Below, one piece after another: positions 54,584 through 63,051 of a stretch of DNA of 64,000 nt. Under the pieces are notes generated by a model. The model did not search any database, had not been told where the DNA came from, and worked only from the letters and a program-made list of their open reading frames with translations. How positions within the stretch are numbered: the stretch's first letter is position 1; each line of letters opens with the position of its first letter. Source of the DNA: Flavobacteriales bacterium. GTDB taxonomy: Bacteria > Bacteroidota > Bacteroidia > Flavobacteriales > UBA7430. Location of the stretch: the NCBI GenBank assembly GCA_002707145.1, contig PAMD01000006.1, positions 117,399 to 181,398 of the forward strand, read 5' to 3'. The position numbers were made by a program, and so were the translations under genes.

Positions 54584-56719
54584 TTAAACAAGGCTAAAAT
54601 CAATTTGCTTTTTTACTAAGTCAACATTTAAGATTCGAACGCGAAGAGAATCCCCTAACTGGAATTTCTTACCCTTACTTCTTCCAACTAGACTGAAAGT
54701 TTCTTTGTTTAACTGGTAGTGGTCGTCTTTAATATCGCGCACAGAAATACGCCCTTCGCAAAGACTTTCTTTCAGCTCAACAAATATTCCAAAATCTGTG
54801 ACTCCTGAAATCTGTCCATCAAAAACTTCTCCCTCTTTGCCTAGCAAATATTTTACTTGCATATATTTTATAGATGCCCGCTCTGCATCGGTAGACAGTT
54901 TCTCCATACTAGAAGAATGCTTACACTGTTCTTCAATCTTTATTTTGTCATGATTTTTTTCTCCGTCTAAATACTTTTGTAACAAGCGATGGACCATAAC
55001 ATCGGGCCAACGTCGAATAGGAGAAGTGAAATGCGTGTAATAATCAAAACCCAATCCGTAATGACCTATATTATTTATTGTATAGATGGCTTTACTCATA
55101 GTTCTAATAGCTAGTAGCTCTACCATATTTTCTTCTTGCTTCCCGTCTACATCTGACAAAATACGGTTCATAGAATGAGCAATTTCTTTCGGATTGTTAG
55201 CATTTATACTGTATCCAAACTGTCTTACAAAGGTAGAAAAAGTATTAATTTTTTCTGGATCGGGAATATCATGCACACGATAAACAAAAGCATTATTTGT
55301 AGCTTTACCATCCTGTGCTCTTCCAATAAATGCGGCAACTCTTTTGTTGGCCAATAACATAAATTCTTCAATCAATTTATTCGCATCTTTGGCTTGTTTA
55401 AAATAGACTCCTGTAGGTTGATGCTTTTCATCTAATTGGAACTTGACTTCGACTCGATCGAAGGTAATAGCTCCTGCCGAAATCCGTTTTTTTCTCATCT
55501 TTTTAGCGAGCATATTCATGAATAATATCTCTTCTGAAAAAAAACCTTTTTTCTTTTCAATAACATCTTGCGCATCCTCATATGCAAAACGATGATCTGA
55601 ATAAATCACAGTTCTACCAAACCACTCTTTAAGAATTTCTGCTTTACTATTCATTGTAAAGACAGCTGAAAAACATAATTTCTCTTCGTTTGGTCTCAAA
55701 GAACAGACTTTATTTGACAGTTTCTCGGGTAACATAGGCACCACACGATCTACCAAATAAACAGAAGTTGCTCTTTGATATGCTTCATCACTTAATAATG
55801 ATCCCTCTTCTACATAATGAGAAACATCTGCAATATGAATTCCTATTTCCCAAGTATCATCTCCAATCTTCTCTATGGAAAGTGCATCATCAAAATCTTT
55901 TGCATCATGAGGATCTATAGTAAATGTACTTACCTTTCTCATATCTCTGCGCTTACTTATCTCATCAGAAGATATCTTTTCTGGTAAAGAATCTACATAG
56001 TCTTCTACAGCTTTTGGAAATTCGTAAGGTAATCCATATTCGGCAAGAATTGCATGAATTTCTGTATGGTGTTCTCCAGATTTACCAATAATTTTTATGA
56101 CTTCTCCAAATGGGCTTTTAGCGTTTTTGGGCCAATCTATAAGTTTTACTATTACTTTGTCTCCGTCATTAGCTCCATTCAACTTATCTTTTGAAATATA
56201 AAAATCTGTCCCTACTCGACTATTATCTGGACTCATAAAACTATTTTTAGAGTCAATTCTGATATTTCCAACATGATCTGTCCGTCCTCGTTCAATGATA
56301 GACAAAATTCGTCCTTCAGGATTTTTTCCATTATGAGCCCCCGTGAGAGCAAATTTAACCTTGTCTCCACCGAAAGTTTGTCCTGTATTTTTAGATGAAA
56401 TATATACATCTATATCTAACGAGTCACAAATAACATACCCAGATCCTGAGGGGGTTTTATCATTTTTTCCTTCGTAATAAATGATCGGTTTTTGCGAGCT
56501 GTAAAGTCCATGGGAAACTTCTTTTATCGATCCTTCGGCCAGTAAGTTTTTTATTATAAATAAAACTTGATGTTTGGTGATTTTATCTTTAACGTTGAGA
56601 ACTCTACATATTTGTTTTGGTCCCATAGGCTCAACAGAACTATTACAGAGCTGAGAGATATCTTTCTTTAAAGCCGATAAATTAGTAGATTTTTTCGTCC
56701 TTTTTCTTTTATTTTTCAT
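54584..56719 (-). CDS. rnr: Ribonuclease R
   Basis: A 711-residue exoribonuclease of the RNB family degrading structured RNA 3' to 5'. After a Lys-rich N-terminus and cold-shock domains, the catalytic region has TIDPHDAKDFDDALSIE with metal-binding Asp residues and TSPIRRWPDVMVHRLLQKYL; an S1 domain closes the protein (about 625-705). The ATG at 56719 gives MKNKRKRTKKSTN; the one 18 nt upstream is less likely. It converges with pheS. Confidence 0.96.
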   Translation of the reverse strand: MKNKRKRTKKSTNLSALKKDISQLCNSSVEPMGPKQICRVLNVKDKITKHQVLFIIKNLLAEGSIKEVSHGLYSSQKPIIYYEGKNDKTPSGSGYVICDSLDIDVYISSKNTGQTFGGDKVKFALTGAHNGKNPEGRILSIIERGRTDHVGNIRIDSKNSFMSPDNSRVGTDFYISKDKLNGANDGDKVIVKLIDWPKNAKSPFGEVIKIIGKSGEHHTEIHAILAEYGLPYEFPKAVEDYVDSLPEKISSDEISKRRDMRKVSTFTIDPHDAKDFDDALSIEKIGDDTWEIGIHIADVSHYVEEGSLLSDEAYQRATSVYLVDRVVPMLPEKLSNKVCSLRPNEEKLCFSAVFTMNSKAEILKEWFGRTVIYSDHRFAYEDAQDVIEKKKGFFSEEILFMNMLAKKMRKKRISAGAITFDRVEVKFQLDEKHQPTGVYFKQAKDANKLIEEFMLLANKRVAAFIGRAQDGKATNNAFVYRVHDIPDPEKINTFSTFVRQFGYSINANNPKEIAHSMNRILSDVDGKQEENMVELLAIRTMSKAIYTINNIGHYGLGFDYYTHFTSPIRRWPDVMVHRLLQKYLDGEKNHDKIKIEEQCKHSSSMEKLSTDAERASIKYMQVKYLLGKEGEVFDGQISGVTDFGIFVELKESLCEGRISVRDIKDDHYQLNKETFSLVGRSKGKKFQLGDSLRVRILNVDLVKKQIDFSLV

Positions 56720-56812
56720 TCTTGTAAATGTAAACAAATTTCAAAGCAGAGAAGCTCATAAAAAAAAATAACTCAGGTATTATGATTCCTTAACAATTAA
56801 TTAATATATGAC

Positions 56813-56820
56813 TATCTTTG
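56813..56820 (+). promoter_or_regulatory. Probable -7 element for the metalloprotease gene
   Basis: TATCTTTG is a perfect TANNTTTG match 64 nt upstream of the start codon. The -33 region is AT-rich without a clear TTTG. The implied leader of about 55 nt is AU-rich. Confidence 0.5.
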
Positions 56821-56883
56821 AAAAAAATTAAATTATATCACTTGCGACTGATTAATCTGAATAAATCTTATACTTTAACTATT

Positions 56884-59034
56884 ATGAAAAAATATTTTGT
56901 CTTAACGCTATTGTTTATAATATGCGCAACTAGTATTAATGCACAAAACTATCGAATATGTGGAACTAATCACATGATGAAAATAGCGTCTGAAAATGAG
57001 CCTAATTTATTAGGCTTATCAGAATTATTGAGATTTCAATCTGATTCCATTCTCAACAGTTCTACTTTTGAAAAAAATGATGAGATCTATACAATTCCAG
57101 TAGTTGTTCATGTTATGCATACAGGCGGATCTAGCAATATTTCAATAGACCAAATTAATGATGCCATGCGTATCATTAATGAAGACTATAAAAAAATGAA
57201 TTCCGACACTTCTGACGTAAATGTCTCGTTTCAGTCAATCATAGCTAATACTGGTGTTCAATTTAAATTAGCACAATTAGATCCTGAAGGAAACTGTACC
57301 CAGGGTATAACAAGAACGTTCTCAACTCTCACTAATGAGGCAGGAGAAAATGTGAAAGATATTATCAAATGGGACCCTAGTATGTATCTAAATATTTGGG
57401 TTGTGTCAGATATTGAAAGTGGAGCTGGAGGTTATTCTTTTCTTCCTGGTTCAGCACCTAATGATGATGGAAATGCAGGAATTGTAATCTTGGCCTCCCA
57501 ATTTGGGAGTATTGGAGCTTCTGGAGGAGGTAACTTCTCATCTAGGTCATTAACTCACGAAATTGGACATTATTTAGGTTTAGATCACACCTGGGGAAGT
57601 ACAAATGAAAATTATTTAGAAGAAAACTGTGATTTTGACGATGGTATTAGTGATACGCCCAATACAATTGGCTCAAATCAAAACTGTAACACCAACCAAA
57701 ACACATGTGGATCTCTTGACAATGTTCATAATTTTATGGATTATTCATCCTGTGCTAAAATGTATAGCGAAGGTCAAAAAAGTAGAATGAGATCTGTCTT
57801 ACAGACAGGACAATCATGGCAAGCTGCTCCAAGAAACAATCTTCACACACAAGAAAATCTTATAGCAACTGGTACCGATGAAAATTTCGTCGTTTCTGCA
57901 TGTACACCAATCACTGAATTTAAAGTAAACTATACGTTTGGATGTGTTGGGGATGCTTTTAACTTTGAATCTCAGATTTACAATACAATAATAGATGAAT
58001 CTATCTCATATCAATGGTCTTTTGAGGGTATCACTTCGTTAAGCTCCTCAGACGAAAATCCATCAATCATCTTCACTGAGCCTGGTCTATATTCTGTTAC
58101 GCTTACGGCTTCAAATGATGCTGGCTCCAGTAGCTTAACTAAATCTGGTTATATATCTGTATCCGATGAAAGCCTCAATATGCAGTACCCATACTTTCAA
58201 AATTTCGAAGTAAATAGTTTCCCATTATTTGAAGATAACCCAAACGCAAATTGGACTCTATTTCCTACAATTGATGTATCTTGGAATAGAACTTTATTAG
58301 CCTCAAGCCCAAATTTTACGGCAATTGATAATGGATTAAATAGCGCGTCTTTTAGAATTAGAAGCGCAGATTTTAGTCAAGATGGAGAAAAACATGTTAT
58401 TGTTACTCCCAGTATTGATCTTAGTAATACATCTCCTCCTTTACGAGCTTATTTTGACTTAGCATATGCGCGAAAAAATGGAAATTCTCTTGATAATTTA
58501 GTCATTTATGCAAGCGATAATTGTGGAAGGACATGGACAAAGCGATTTGATAAAGATACTGACCAACTATCAACTAATGGAGGAGGTAACAATTTCTTTG
58601 ACTTTATCCCAAATGATAGTCAATGGTCAGAATTTAATGTAAACTTAAATGGATTTGTTGGACAACCAAGTGTATCATTAAAATTTGAATTCTCAGGCAT
58701 GCAAGGAAATTGGCTATATATTGATAATTTGGTTATTTCTGAAACTGATCAACTTTCACTTGAAGATGAAGGAATCTCAATGATCAATATATATCCTAAT
58801 CCCTCAAAAGGATCTGCTAAAATTGAATTTGAAAGTAAAAACATAAACAATGTTCAAATAAAAATTAGAAATATTTATGGAGCTATTATTGGAGAAAAAT
58901 TATATAAATCCAAAGTCGGAAAAAATAATCTTATGCTAGATGAAATGTTTCCTAGCCTAAATGCTGGAATTTATTTTGTTGCTTTAAAACAAAAAAATAT
59001 AGAACGTACATTAAAAATTATTCTGACTGAATAG
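56884..59034 (+). CDS. Type IX-secreted M43 metalloprotease with PKD domain
   Basis: A 716-residue exported zinc protease of the cytophagalysin/pappalysin (M43) family. A signal peptide (1-21, ending SINAQ) precedes the catalytic domain, whose zinc motif HEIGHYLGLDH is at 225-235 and whose Met-turn MDYSS is downstream. A PKD domain follows (about 345-430, with LYSVTLTASNDAGSSS), then a jelly-roll-like module and a type A type IX sorting domain ending in the last 70 residues (NIYPNPSKGSAKIEFESK ... GIYFVAL). Upstream in-frame TTG at 56818 would add 22 residues that do not look like a signal. Likely extracellular protein degradation. Confidence 0.94.
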   Translation: MKKYFVLTLLFIICATSINAQNYRICGTNHMMKIASENEPNLLGLSELLRFQSDSILNSSTFEKNDEIYTIPVVVHVMHTGGSSNISIDQINDAMRIINEDYKKMNSDTSDVNVSFQSIIANTGVQFKLAQLDPEGNCTQGITRTFSTLTNEAGENVKDIIKWDPSMYLNIWVVSDIESGAGGYSFLPGSAPNDDGNAGIVILASQFGSIGASGGGNFSSRSLTHEIGHYLGLDHTWGSTNENYLEENCDFDDGISDTPNTIGSNQNCNTNQNTCGSLDNVHNFMDYSSCAKMYSEGQKSRMRSVLQTGQSWQAAPRNNLHTQENLIATGTDENFVVSACTPITEFKVNYTFGCVGDAFNFESQIYNTIIDESISYQWSFEGITSLSSSDENPSIIFTEPGLYSVTLTASNDAGSSSLTKSGYISVSDESLNMQYPYFQNFEVNSFPLFEDNPNANWTLFPTIDVSWNRTLLASSPNFTAIDNGLNSASFRIRSADFSQDGEKHVIVTPSIDLSNTSPPLRAYFDLAYARKNGNSLDNLVIYASDNCGRTWTKRFDKDTDQLSTNGGGNNFFDFIPNDSQWSEFNVNLNGFVGQPSVSLKFEFSGMQGNWLYIDNLVISETDQLSLEDEGISMINIYPNPSKGSAKIEFESKNINNVQIKIRNIYGAIIGEKLYKSKVGKNNLMLDEMFPSLNAGIYFVALKQKNIERTLKIILTE

Positions 59035-59051
59035 TCTATTGATCAAAAAAA

Positions 59052-59082
59052 AGTCTGTTTGTCAACGGGCCTTTTTTTTTTG
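59052..59082 (+). terminator. Intrinsic terminator after the metalloprotease
   Basis: A wobble-containing 7-bp stem GTCTGTT/AACGGGC with a short loop is followed by a T9-10 run, about 20 nt after the stop. Confidence 0.7.
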
Positions 59083-59116
59083 AATTATTGCCACCTTTTT
59101 ATCAAAATTAAGATTT

Positions 59117-59596
59117 ATGAAAGTTACCATTAGAAAAGGTGTTAAAGATGATCTACCTGGGATATTAGAATTGATTATAGAATTAGCTAGATACGAAAAT
59201 GCAGGTGACGAAGTTAAGATTAGGCTTAAAGATTTAGAAAAAGATGGCTTTGGGGTTCAACCATTATTTCAATTTATTGTAGCAAAAAAAAATAATTATT
59301 TACTGGGCATGTCCTTTTATTTCGTCAGATATTCAACATGGAAAGGCAAGATTTTATACTTGGAGGATTTTGTCGTAAAAAAGGAACATAGGGGACTTGG
59401 CATAGGTGCGTTATTATTTGAAGAAATGATGAGTATTTGTGTGAAAGAAAAATTTAAAGGAATGGCATGGCAGGTTTTAGACTGGAATTTACCTGCCATC
59501 AACTTTTACAAAAAATACCATTCAGATATAAGCTCAACTTGGTTAAATGGAAATTTAACAGAAGAACAAATCAATACATTTCACTCTAAAAAATAA
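59117..59596 (+). CDS. GNAT family N-acetyltransferase (diamine acetyltransferase-like)
   Basis: A 159-residue GNAT acetyltransferase. The acetyl-CoA loop is EHRGLGIGALLFEEM, with YLEDFVVKKEHRG just before it, and WQVLDWNLPAINFYKKYHS is typical of SSAT-like (spermidine/spermine or thialysine) acetyltransferases. It transfers an acetyl group from acetyl-CoA to an amine; the true substrate is unproven. It stands alone. Confidence 0.92.
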   Translation: MKVTIRKGVKDDLPGILELIIELARYENAGDEVKIRLKDLEKDGFGVQPLFQFIVAKKNNYLLGMSFYFVRYSTWKGKILYLEDFVVKKEHRGLGIGALLFEEMMSICVKEKFKGMAWQVLDWNLPAINFYKKYHSDISSTWLNGNLTEEQINTFHSKK

Positions 59597-59631
59597 TCAC
59601 ACAAAACATTCATTTAAAATAATTAATAAAA

Positions 59632-59653
59632 AAGCCATTCTTTCGAATGGCTT
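59632..59653. terminator. Bidirectional hairpin, twin of the one at 62297
   Basis: A 9-bp perfect stem (AAGCCATTC with GAATGGCTT, loop TTTC) is followed on the minus strand by a U run, so it can end the collagen-like gene and its downstream peptide; on the plus strand it follows the GNAT gene. The stem and loop sequence is repeated almost exactly at 62297-62317. Confidence 0.75.
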
Positions 59654-59682
59654 CTGTTTTAAATTGCATTATTTCATCCCCC

Positions 59683-59688
59683 CGAATG
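59683..59688. repeat. C6 tract between GNAT gene and small membrane peptide
   Basis: A run of C in AT-rich intergenic DNA, about 30 nt from the hairpin. A C7 tract stands at the same distance and orientation to the twin hairpin near 62330. The rest of 59689-59854 is AT-rich with no gene seen. Confidence 0.5.
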
Positions 59689-59854
59689 ATTAATATAATT
59701 TATGATGCAATGTTAATCAATCTGCGTATTAAAATTTTAAAATCTATGAATAGATATTAAGAATCAATTGTGTATAACTTAAATCATTGATTACTGATAG
59801 ACAGTGTTTTAAGTAAAATAAACTATCAACAAACTACACAAGGTCTGACTGTAT

Positions 59855-59968
59855 TTAATATTTATATAGTTTTCGACAGATAACAATACCAAGAAGAAAA
59901 GAAACTAAAAAAAGAGTTACTAATTTTAATAGCCCTAACCAACCATTCCATTCAAGTGATATACCCAT
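59855..59968 (-). CDS. Small single-pass membrane protein (37 residues)
   Basis: An ATG at 59968, 21 nt after the stop of the collagen-like gene, opens a 37-residue frame with an amphipathic start (MGISLEWNGWLGLLKLVTL), a hydrophobic stretch of about 20 residues (TLFLVSFLLGIVI) and a basic tail (CRKLYKY). It resembles a bitopic small protein. No homologue is recognised, so this rests on composition and position; its length makes chance possible. Confidence 0.45.
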   Translation of the reverse strand: MGISLEWNGWLGLLKLVTLFLVSFLLGIVICRKLYKY

Positions 59969-59989
59969 TTACACAATGAAATTAAGTTT

Positions 59990-62179
59990 TTAAAAAGACC
60001 GGATAGGTCGAATATAAAAGTTTAAATTATCGGTATCGCATTCTATAGTCCCTCCTTTTGAAGAAAATCCGACAAATTGGTTACATTGTCCACTTCCTGA
60101 GGAATCAGAGGACCAATAATTATCATTGGTGAATCCGCCTTTATTTCCACTTTTACTTCCATGGCCAATAGCATTATACATTTTTAATAATTCTCCGATA
60201 CTTGGAAGCGACCAATCTTCATTATTATTACTCTTGTAAGAATCACACAAAGTCTTAGCAGTAACCCATTGATCATAGCCAATATCTTTTGTGGTTGTAA
60301 CTAATCCATGCTGACCAGATTCGTCTATGTGGTAAATCATCCCTCCAAAGGCTTTCATTCCAATGTAGGGTTGGATAATATTGCCTTCGCAATCGAAACC
60401 ACGATCAGGATAATTGCATGAGTTATCGGCCATATTACTTTTGGCATTATAATTACAAGCTTTCTTGTCAATACAGCCTTTTGTCCAATTCCCAAATGAT
60501 CGAACAGGTTTCACGATAGCTCCTTTAGTCTTGGGACCCTCTGACACATCTCCATCCATGGCCGAAACTAGAAGAGCATTTTCTAATGCTCGATCTCCTT
60601 GAGAGGAAGACCAATATTCACTTGAAATAGAAAAAGATGCTAAATTTCCATTTGAAGAGCCAAGTCCAATAGAGTGAATCATGAGACTTAATTCTGCGAC
60701 AGATGGAAGATACCAGTCGTCAAAATTCTGGTATTTATAATCGGTAGCAAATTCTGCTGCTGTCCCACTGTCAGAACAATCTGTTAAAATAGAATATGTA
60801 TTGAGGCTTCCTGCTCCTAATTGAGTTGCTTTAGCGAATTCTATATTCTTATCTTCACAACCCCAGGTGAGTAAATTACTTTCCTGATTGGCAGAAATTA
60901 ATCCATATAAGGGGGAACTATTTATATAAAATATTATTCCTCCCTGATATTCTTTACCAATAAAATCTCCTTCTTTAAAACCTAGGTCGAGTAATTCTGA
61001 AATCGACATTCCATTATCCAAGGACTCTTGTATTGGGGTACTCATCAACTCAAATTGGGTTTCTAATAAATTTGATAAACTATCCATATAAGCAATTTTT
61101 CCTTCTAAAGAATTTAACATAATCTCTATGTTTGGTGCTATGGTTCCTCGTTCTCCTTTGGGGCCTTGACTTCCCTGAACTCCCTGAACACCTTGGGTAC
61201 CTTTTTCACCTTGTTCACCTTTTATGCCTTGAGGTCCTCGCTCACCTTTTGGTCCTCTGTCGCCTTCATCTCCTTTTTCTCCTTCAGAACCCTCTTCTCC
61301 TTTCAATCCTTGATCTCCCCTTTGTCCTTTCTCACCTTGTTTTCCTTGCACTCCCTGTATACCTTGAGAGCCTTGAGGACCAGGCTCACCTGTTTCACCT
61401 TTCTCACCTATTTTTCCTCTTGGTCCTTTTACTCCTTGCTCGCCTTGGGGGCCTTGGCTACCAGTATCACCCTGAACACCCTGCTCGCCTTGGGGACCTT
61501 TAACACCCTGTTCACCCTTTGGTCCTTGACTACCTGTCTCTCCTTTAATGCCTTGTTCTCCCTGAAGACCCTGTACCCCTCTATCACCTTGAGGTCCTTT
61601 ATCGCCAGATTCTCCCTGCATTCCTTGTTTTCCTTGACGGCCTTGAACACCTTGTTCTCCGTCTGATCCTTGAATACCTTTTTCACCTTGGAGACCTTGA
61701 ACTCCTGATTCTCCTTGGGGTCCCTGCATACCTTGTTTACCTTGTATACCTTGAGCACCTTGAGCACCAATAGATCCAGGGTCATCCATGTATACTGCAT
61801 AAGGAACACTCATAATTTCTTGTGTACCGAAATCAATATAAGAACCATTGAGTTCAAAATCTAATTCAACTTTTAAAAAATAAGTATCAAACCCCCAAAT
61901 TATACCATCTGTATTTTGGACAGAACCACCTATTCTTTCACCCTTGCCAATTTCTATATTAAACACAGCTTGACTGTTAGAAGTAACAGAATGGCGTTCA
62001 ATCCATTCAGGAATATTTGCAATATCTCCTTTAATCATAGAGGTCTTAACAGCAATTTGTTGATTTGATACTTTGAGACCTAAACTATTGGTTGCAGTCG
62101 CTTGAAAATACAATCCCTGAGGAATCTGAGCATATAAGCTCAAAGGAAAAATTATTAATATTATCCGTAAAAGTTTCAT
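59990..62179 (-). CDS. Exported collagen-like protein with C-terminal DUF1566-type domains
   Basis: A 729-residue exported protein. A signal peptide (1-17, ending SLYAQ) leads into an N-terminal beta domain (18-134) common to Bacteroidota surface proteins. Residues 135-344 form 70 uninterrupted Gly-X-Y triplets with Gln or Lys/Glu in most X/Y places (GPQGEQGVKGPRG type), a collagen-like triple helix. The C-terminal half has two DUF1566/Fib-succ-like modules (WYLPSVAELSLMIHSIG and WSLPSIGELLKMYNAIGHG), separated by GCIDKKACNYNAKSNMADN. No type IX tail is visible. Proline in Y is scarce, as expected without prolyl hydroxylase. Probably a rod-like surface or matrix protein. Confidence 0.9.
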   Translation of the reverse strand: MKLLRIILIIFPLSLYAQIPQGLYFQATATNSLGLKVSNQQIAVKTSMIKGDIANIPEWIERHSVTSNSQAVFNIEIGKGERIGGSVQNTDGIIWGFDTYFLKVELDFELNGSYIDFGTQEIMSVPYAVYMDDPGSIGAQGAQGIQGKQGMQGPQGESGVQGLQGEKGIQGSDGEQGVQGRQGKQGMQGESGDKGPQGDRGVQGLQGEQGIKGETGSQGPKGEQGVKGPQGEQGVQGDTGSQGPQGEQGVKGPRGKIGEKGETGEPGPQGSQGIQGVQGKQGEKGQRGDQGLKGEEGSEGEKGDEGDRGPKGERGPQGIKGEQGEKGTQGVQGVQGSQGPKGERGTIAPNIEIMLNSLEGKIAYMDSLSNLLETQFELMSTPIQESLDNGMSISELLDLGFKEGDFIGKEYQGGIIFYINSSPLYGLISANQESNLLTWGCEDKNIEFAKATQLGAGSLNTYSILTDCSDSGTAAEFATDYKYQNFDDWYLPSVAELSLMIHSIGLGSSNGNLASFSISSEYWSSSQGDRALENALLVSAMDGDVSEGPKTKGAIVKPVRSFGNWTKGCIDKKACNYNAKSNMADNSCNYPDRGFDCEGNIIQPYIGMKAFGGMIYHIDESGQHGLVTTTKDIGYDQWVTAKTLCDSYKSNNNEDWSLPSIGELLKMYNAIGHGSKSGNKGGFTNDNYWSSDSSGSGQCNQFVGFSSKGGTIECDTDNLNFYIRPIRSF
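61140..61770 (-). repeat. Collagen-encoding 9-bp periodic repeats
   Basis: The DNA for the 70 Gly-X-Y triplets repeats with 9-bp period on the coding strand (GGN-rich), giving locally higher GC than the rest. Phrases such as GEQGVKGPQGEQGVQG recur with small changes, consistent with expansion by slippage or unequal crossing-over. Confidence 0.85.
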
Positions 62180-62198
62180 AATAAATGGGTTTTAAATT

Positions 62199-62206
62199 CA
62201 AATATA
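62199..62206 (-). promoter_or_regulatory. Probable -7 element for the collagen-like gene
   Basis: The minus strand reads TATATTTG, a perfect TANNTTTG match 20 nt upstream of the start codon. No clear -33 element is seen at the expected distance. Confidence 0.45.
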
Positions 62207-62296
62207 CAAAGTTTCACGGCATTAAAAATACTAATGTTAATTTGTGAATGAATTGACTTTAATTAAACTTAAAAGTATTGCATTTCTAAATAAAAA

Positions 62297-62317
62297 AAGC
62301 CATTCTTTCGAATAGCT
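62297..62317 (-). terminator. Hairpin with U run, twin of the one at 59632
   Basis: Stem AAGCCATTC/GAATAGCT(C) with loop TTTC differs by one base pair from the hairpin at 59632. On the minus strand it is followed by a U run, so it could end a transcript coming from the right (63435 or beyond), just before the collagen-like gene's promoter. A C7 tract lies 14 nt further right. Confidence 0.65.
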
Positions 62318-62330
62318 CCTTAAATTTAAT

Positions 62331-62337
62331 CCCCCCC
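62331..62337. repeat. C7 tract beside the twin hairpin
   Basis: Seven C residues in AT-rich DNA, placed as the C6 tract near 59683 relative to its hairpin. Confidence 0.5.
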
Positions 62338-62442
62338 AGGATTATTTATTTAAAAATGTATCTAAAACCATGCCAAATAATATATTTAATATAAGATTTT
62401 AAAACATGACATTAAATAATAGATAATATCAAATTATGTAAA

Positions 62443-62604
62443 ATGACAAAAAGACCAATAAAGGTTGTTTATTTTAGACATCCAGGTACAAATTTTCAAC
62501 CTTTTTTTTTTAATAGAGCTATGAAACAATTCGATTTGGATTAAAATTTAAGAGAAAATAGAATCCGTATTAAAGACGCCAATATCATAACGTTTATAAA
62601 TTGT
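62443..62604 (+). pseudogene. Possible decayed short frame
   Basis: From the ATG at 62443 a frame reads MTKRPIKVVYFRHPGTN and so on for 33 residues to a TAA at 62542-62544, then stays open in the same phase for about 20 more codons (NLRENRIRIKDANIITFINC). The protein-like composition across the stop suggests a nonsense mutation in a small gene, but the length is short enough for chance. No family is recognised. Confidence 0.3.
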
Positions 62605-62855
62605 TAATCGTCTTTATTTTCTACTAAAAATTGCATTGTAGGGTTACATAGTTTTATTCCTTATGAAATTGATGAAATTAGTTTGAAATATTATTTCCCT
62701 TGTAATACCTTTACAGCAATCACAATACTATTTTAAACTTTTAGTTTGTCTATTATATTTTTTCTATGGCTTTTAAAAGTTATTATACTATTTAAAAGTT
62801 TTTCAGTAATTTCAAAAAAATAGAATTCTGATTTAAATATGATTAATAATGTCTT
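62605..62855. other. AT-rich stretch without detectable gene
   Basis: I see no reading frame, RNA gene or clear repeat here; it is very AT-rich and ends at the palindrome described next. Confidence 0.6.
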
Positions 62856-62878
62856 TTTCACTTTAAGTTAAAGTGAAA
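62856..62878. repeat. Perfect 23-bp palindrome
   Basis: Two 11-bp arms (TTTCACTTTAA and TTAAAGTGAAA) around a single G. The dyad is perfect and could be a regulator-binding site or a hairpin. It lies between the small decayed frames of this region. Confidence 0.6.
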
Positions 62879-62882
62879 TTTA

Positions 62883-63041
62883 TTAAAGACTCGTTTCACA
62901 ATTGCAAATAATAAAAACTCCTGGATCGCCCAACCCAGGAGTTATGACAGAATCCCAACTAGGATTCCAATCACTTTCATCTAAACAATTATAATTTTTA
63001 AGTTGTAAACAAACCTCAGGACTATCATCATTAATTAATTC
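62883..63041 (-). pseudogene. Open frame fragment without start codon
   Basis: The minus strand has a 52-codon open frame with no in-frame ATG. It reads NDDSPEVCLQLKNYNCLDE and then WNPSWDSVITPGLGDPG, ending ICNCETSL. The cysteine-rich, protein-like text suggests the C-terminus of a lost gene. A hairpin inside (62916-62943, with U run on the minus strand) may instead be a terminator for the receiver-like gene upstream. The interpretation is uncertain. Confidence 0.3.
62912..62943 (-). terminator. Possible terminator after the receiver-like gene
   Basis: A 9-bp perfect stem AACTCCTGG/CCAGGAGTT (62916-62924, 62935-62943) is followed on the minus strand by a U-rich run (GUUUUUAUU). It is about 110 nt beyond the receiver-like gene stop. 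Confidence 0.6.
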
Positions 63042-63051
63042 CTATCTTCTA

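Noticed and set aside
61132..61666. Long plus-strand and other-frame open frames over the collagen region, rich in Leu/Phe/Ser/Thr
   Set aside because: They are antisense or shifted copies of the Gly-X-Y repeat; the periodic DNA keeps several frames open. No signal or domain is found in them.
59632..62337. Hairpin pair as terminal inverted repeats of a transposon
   Set aside because: The two hairpins are direct, not inverted relative to the gene, and there is no transposase or target duplication; duplicated terminators are the simpler reading.
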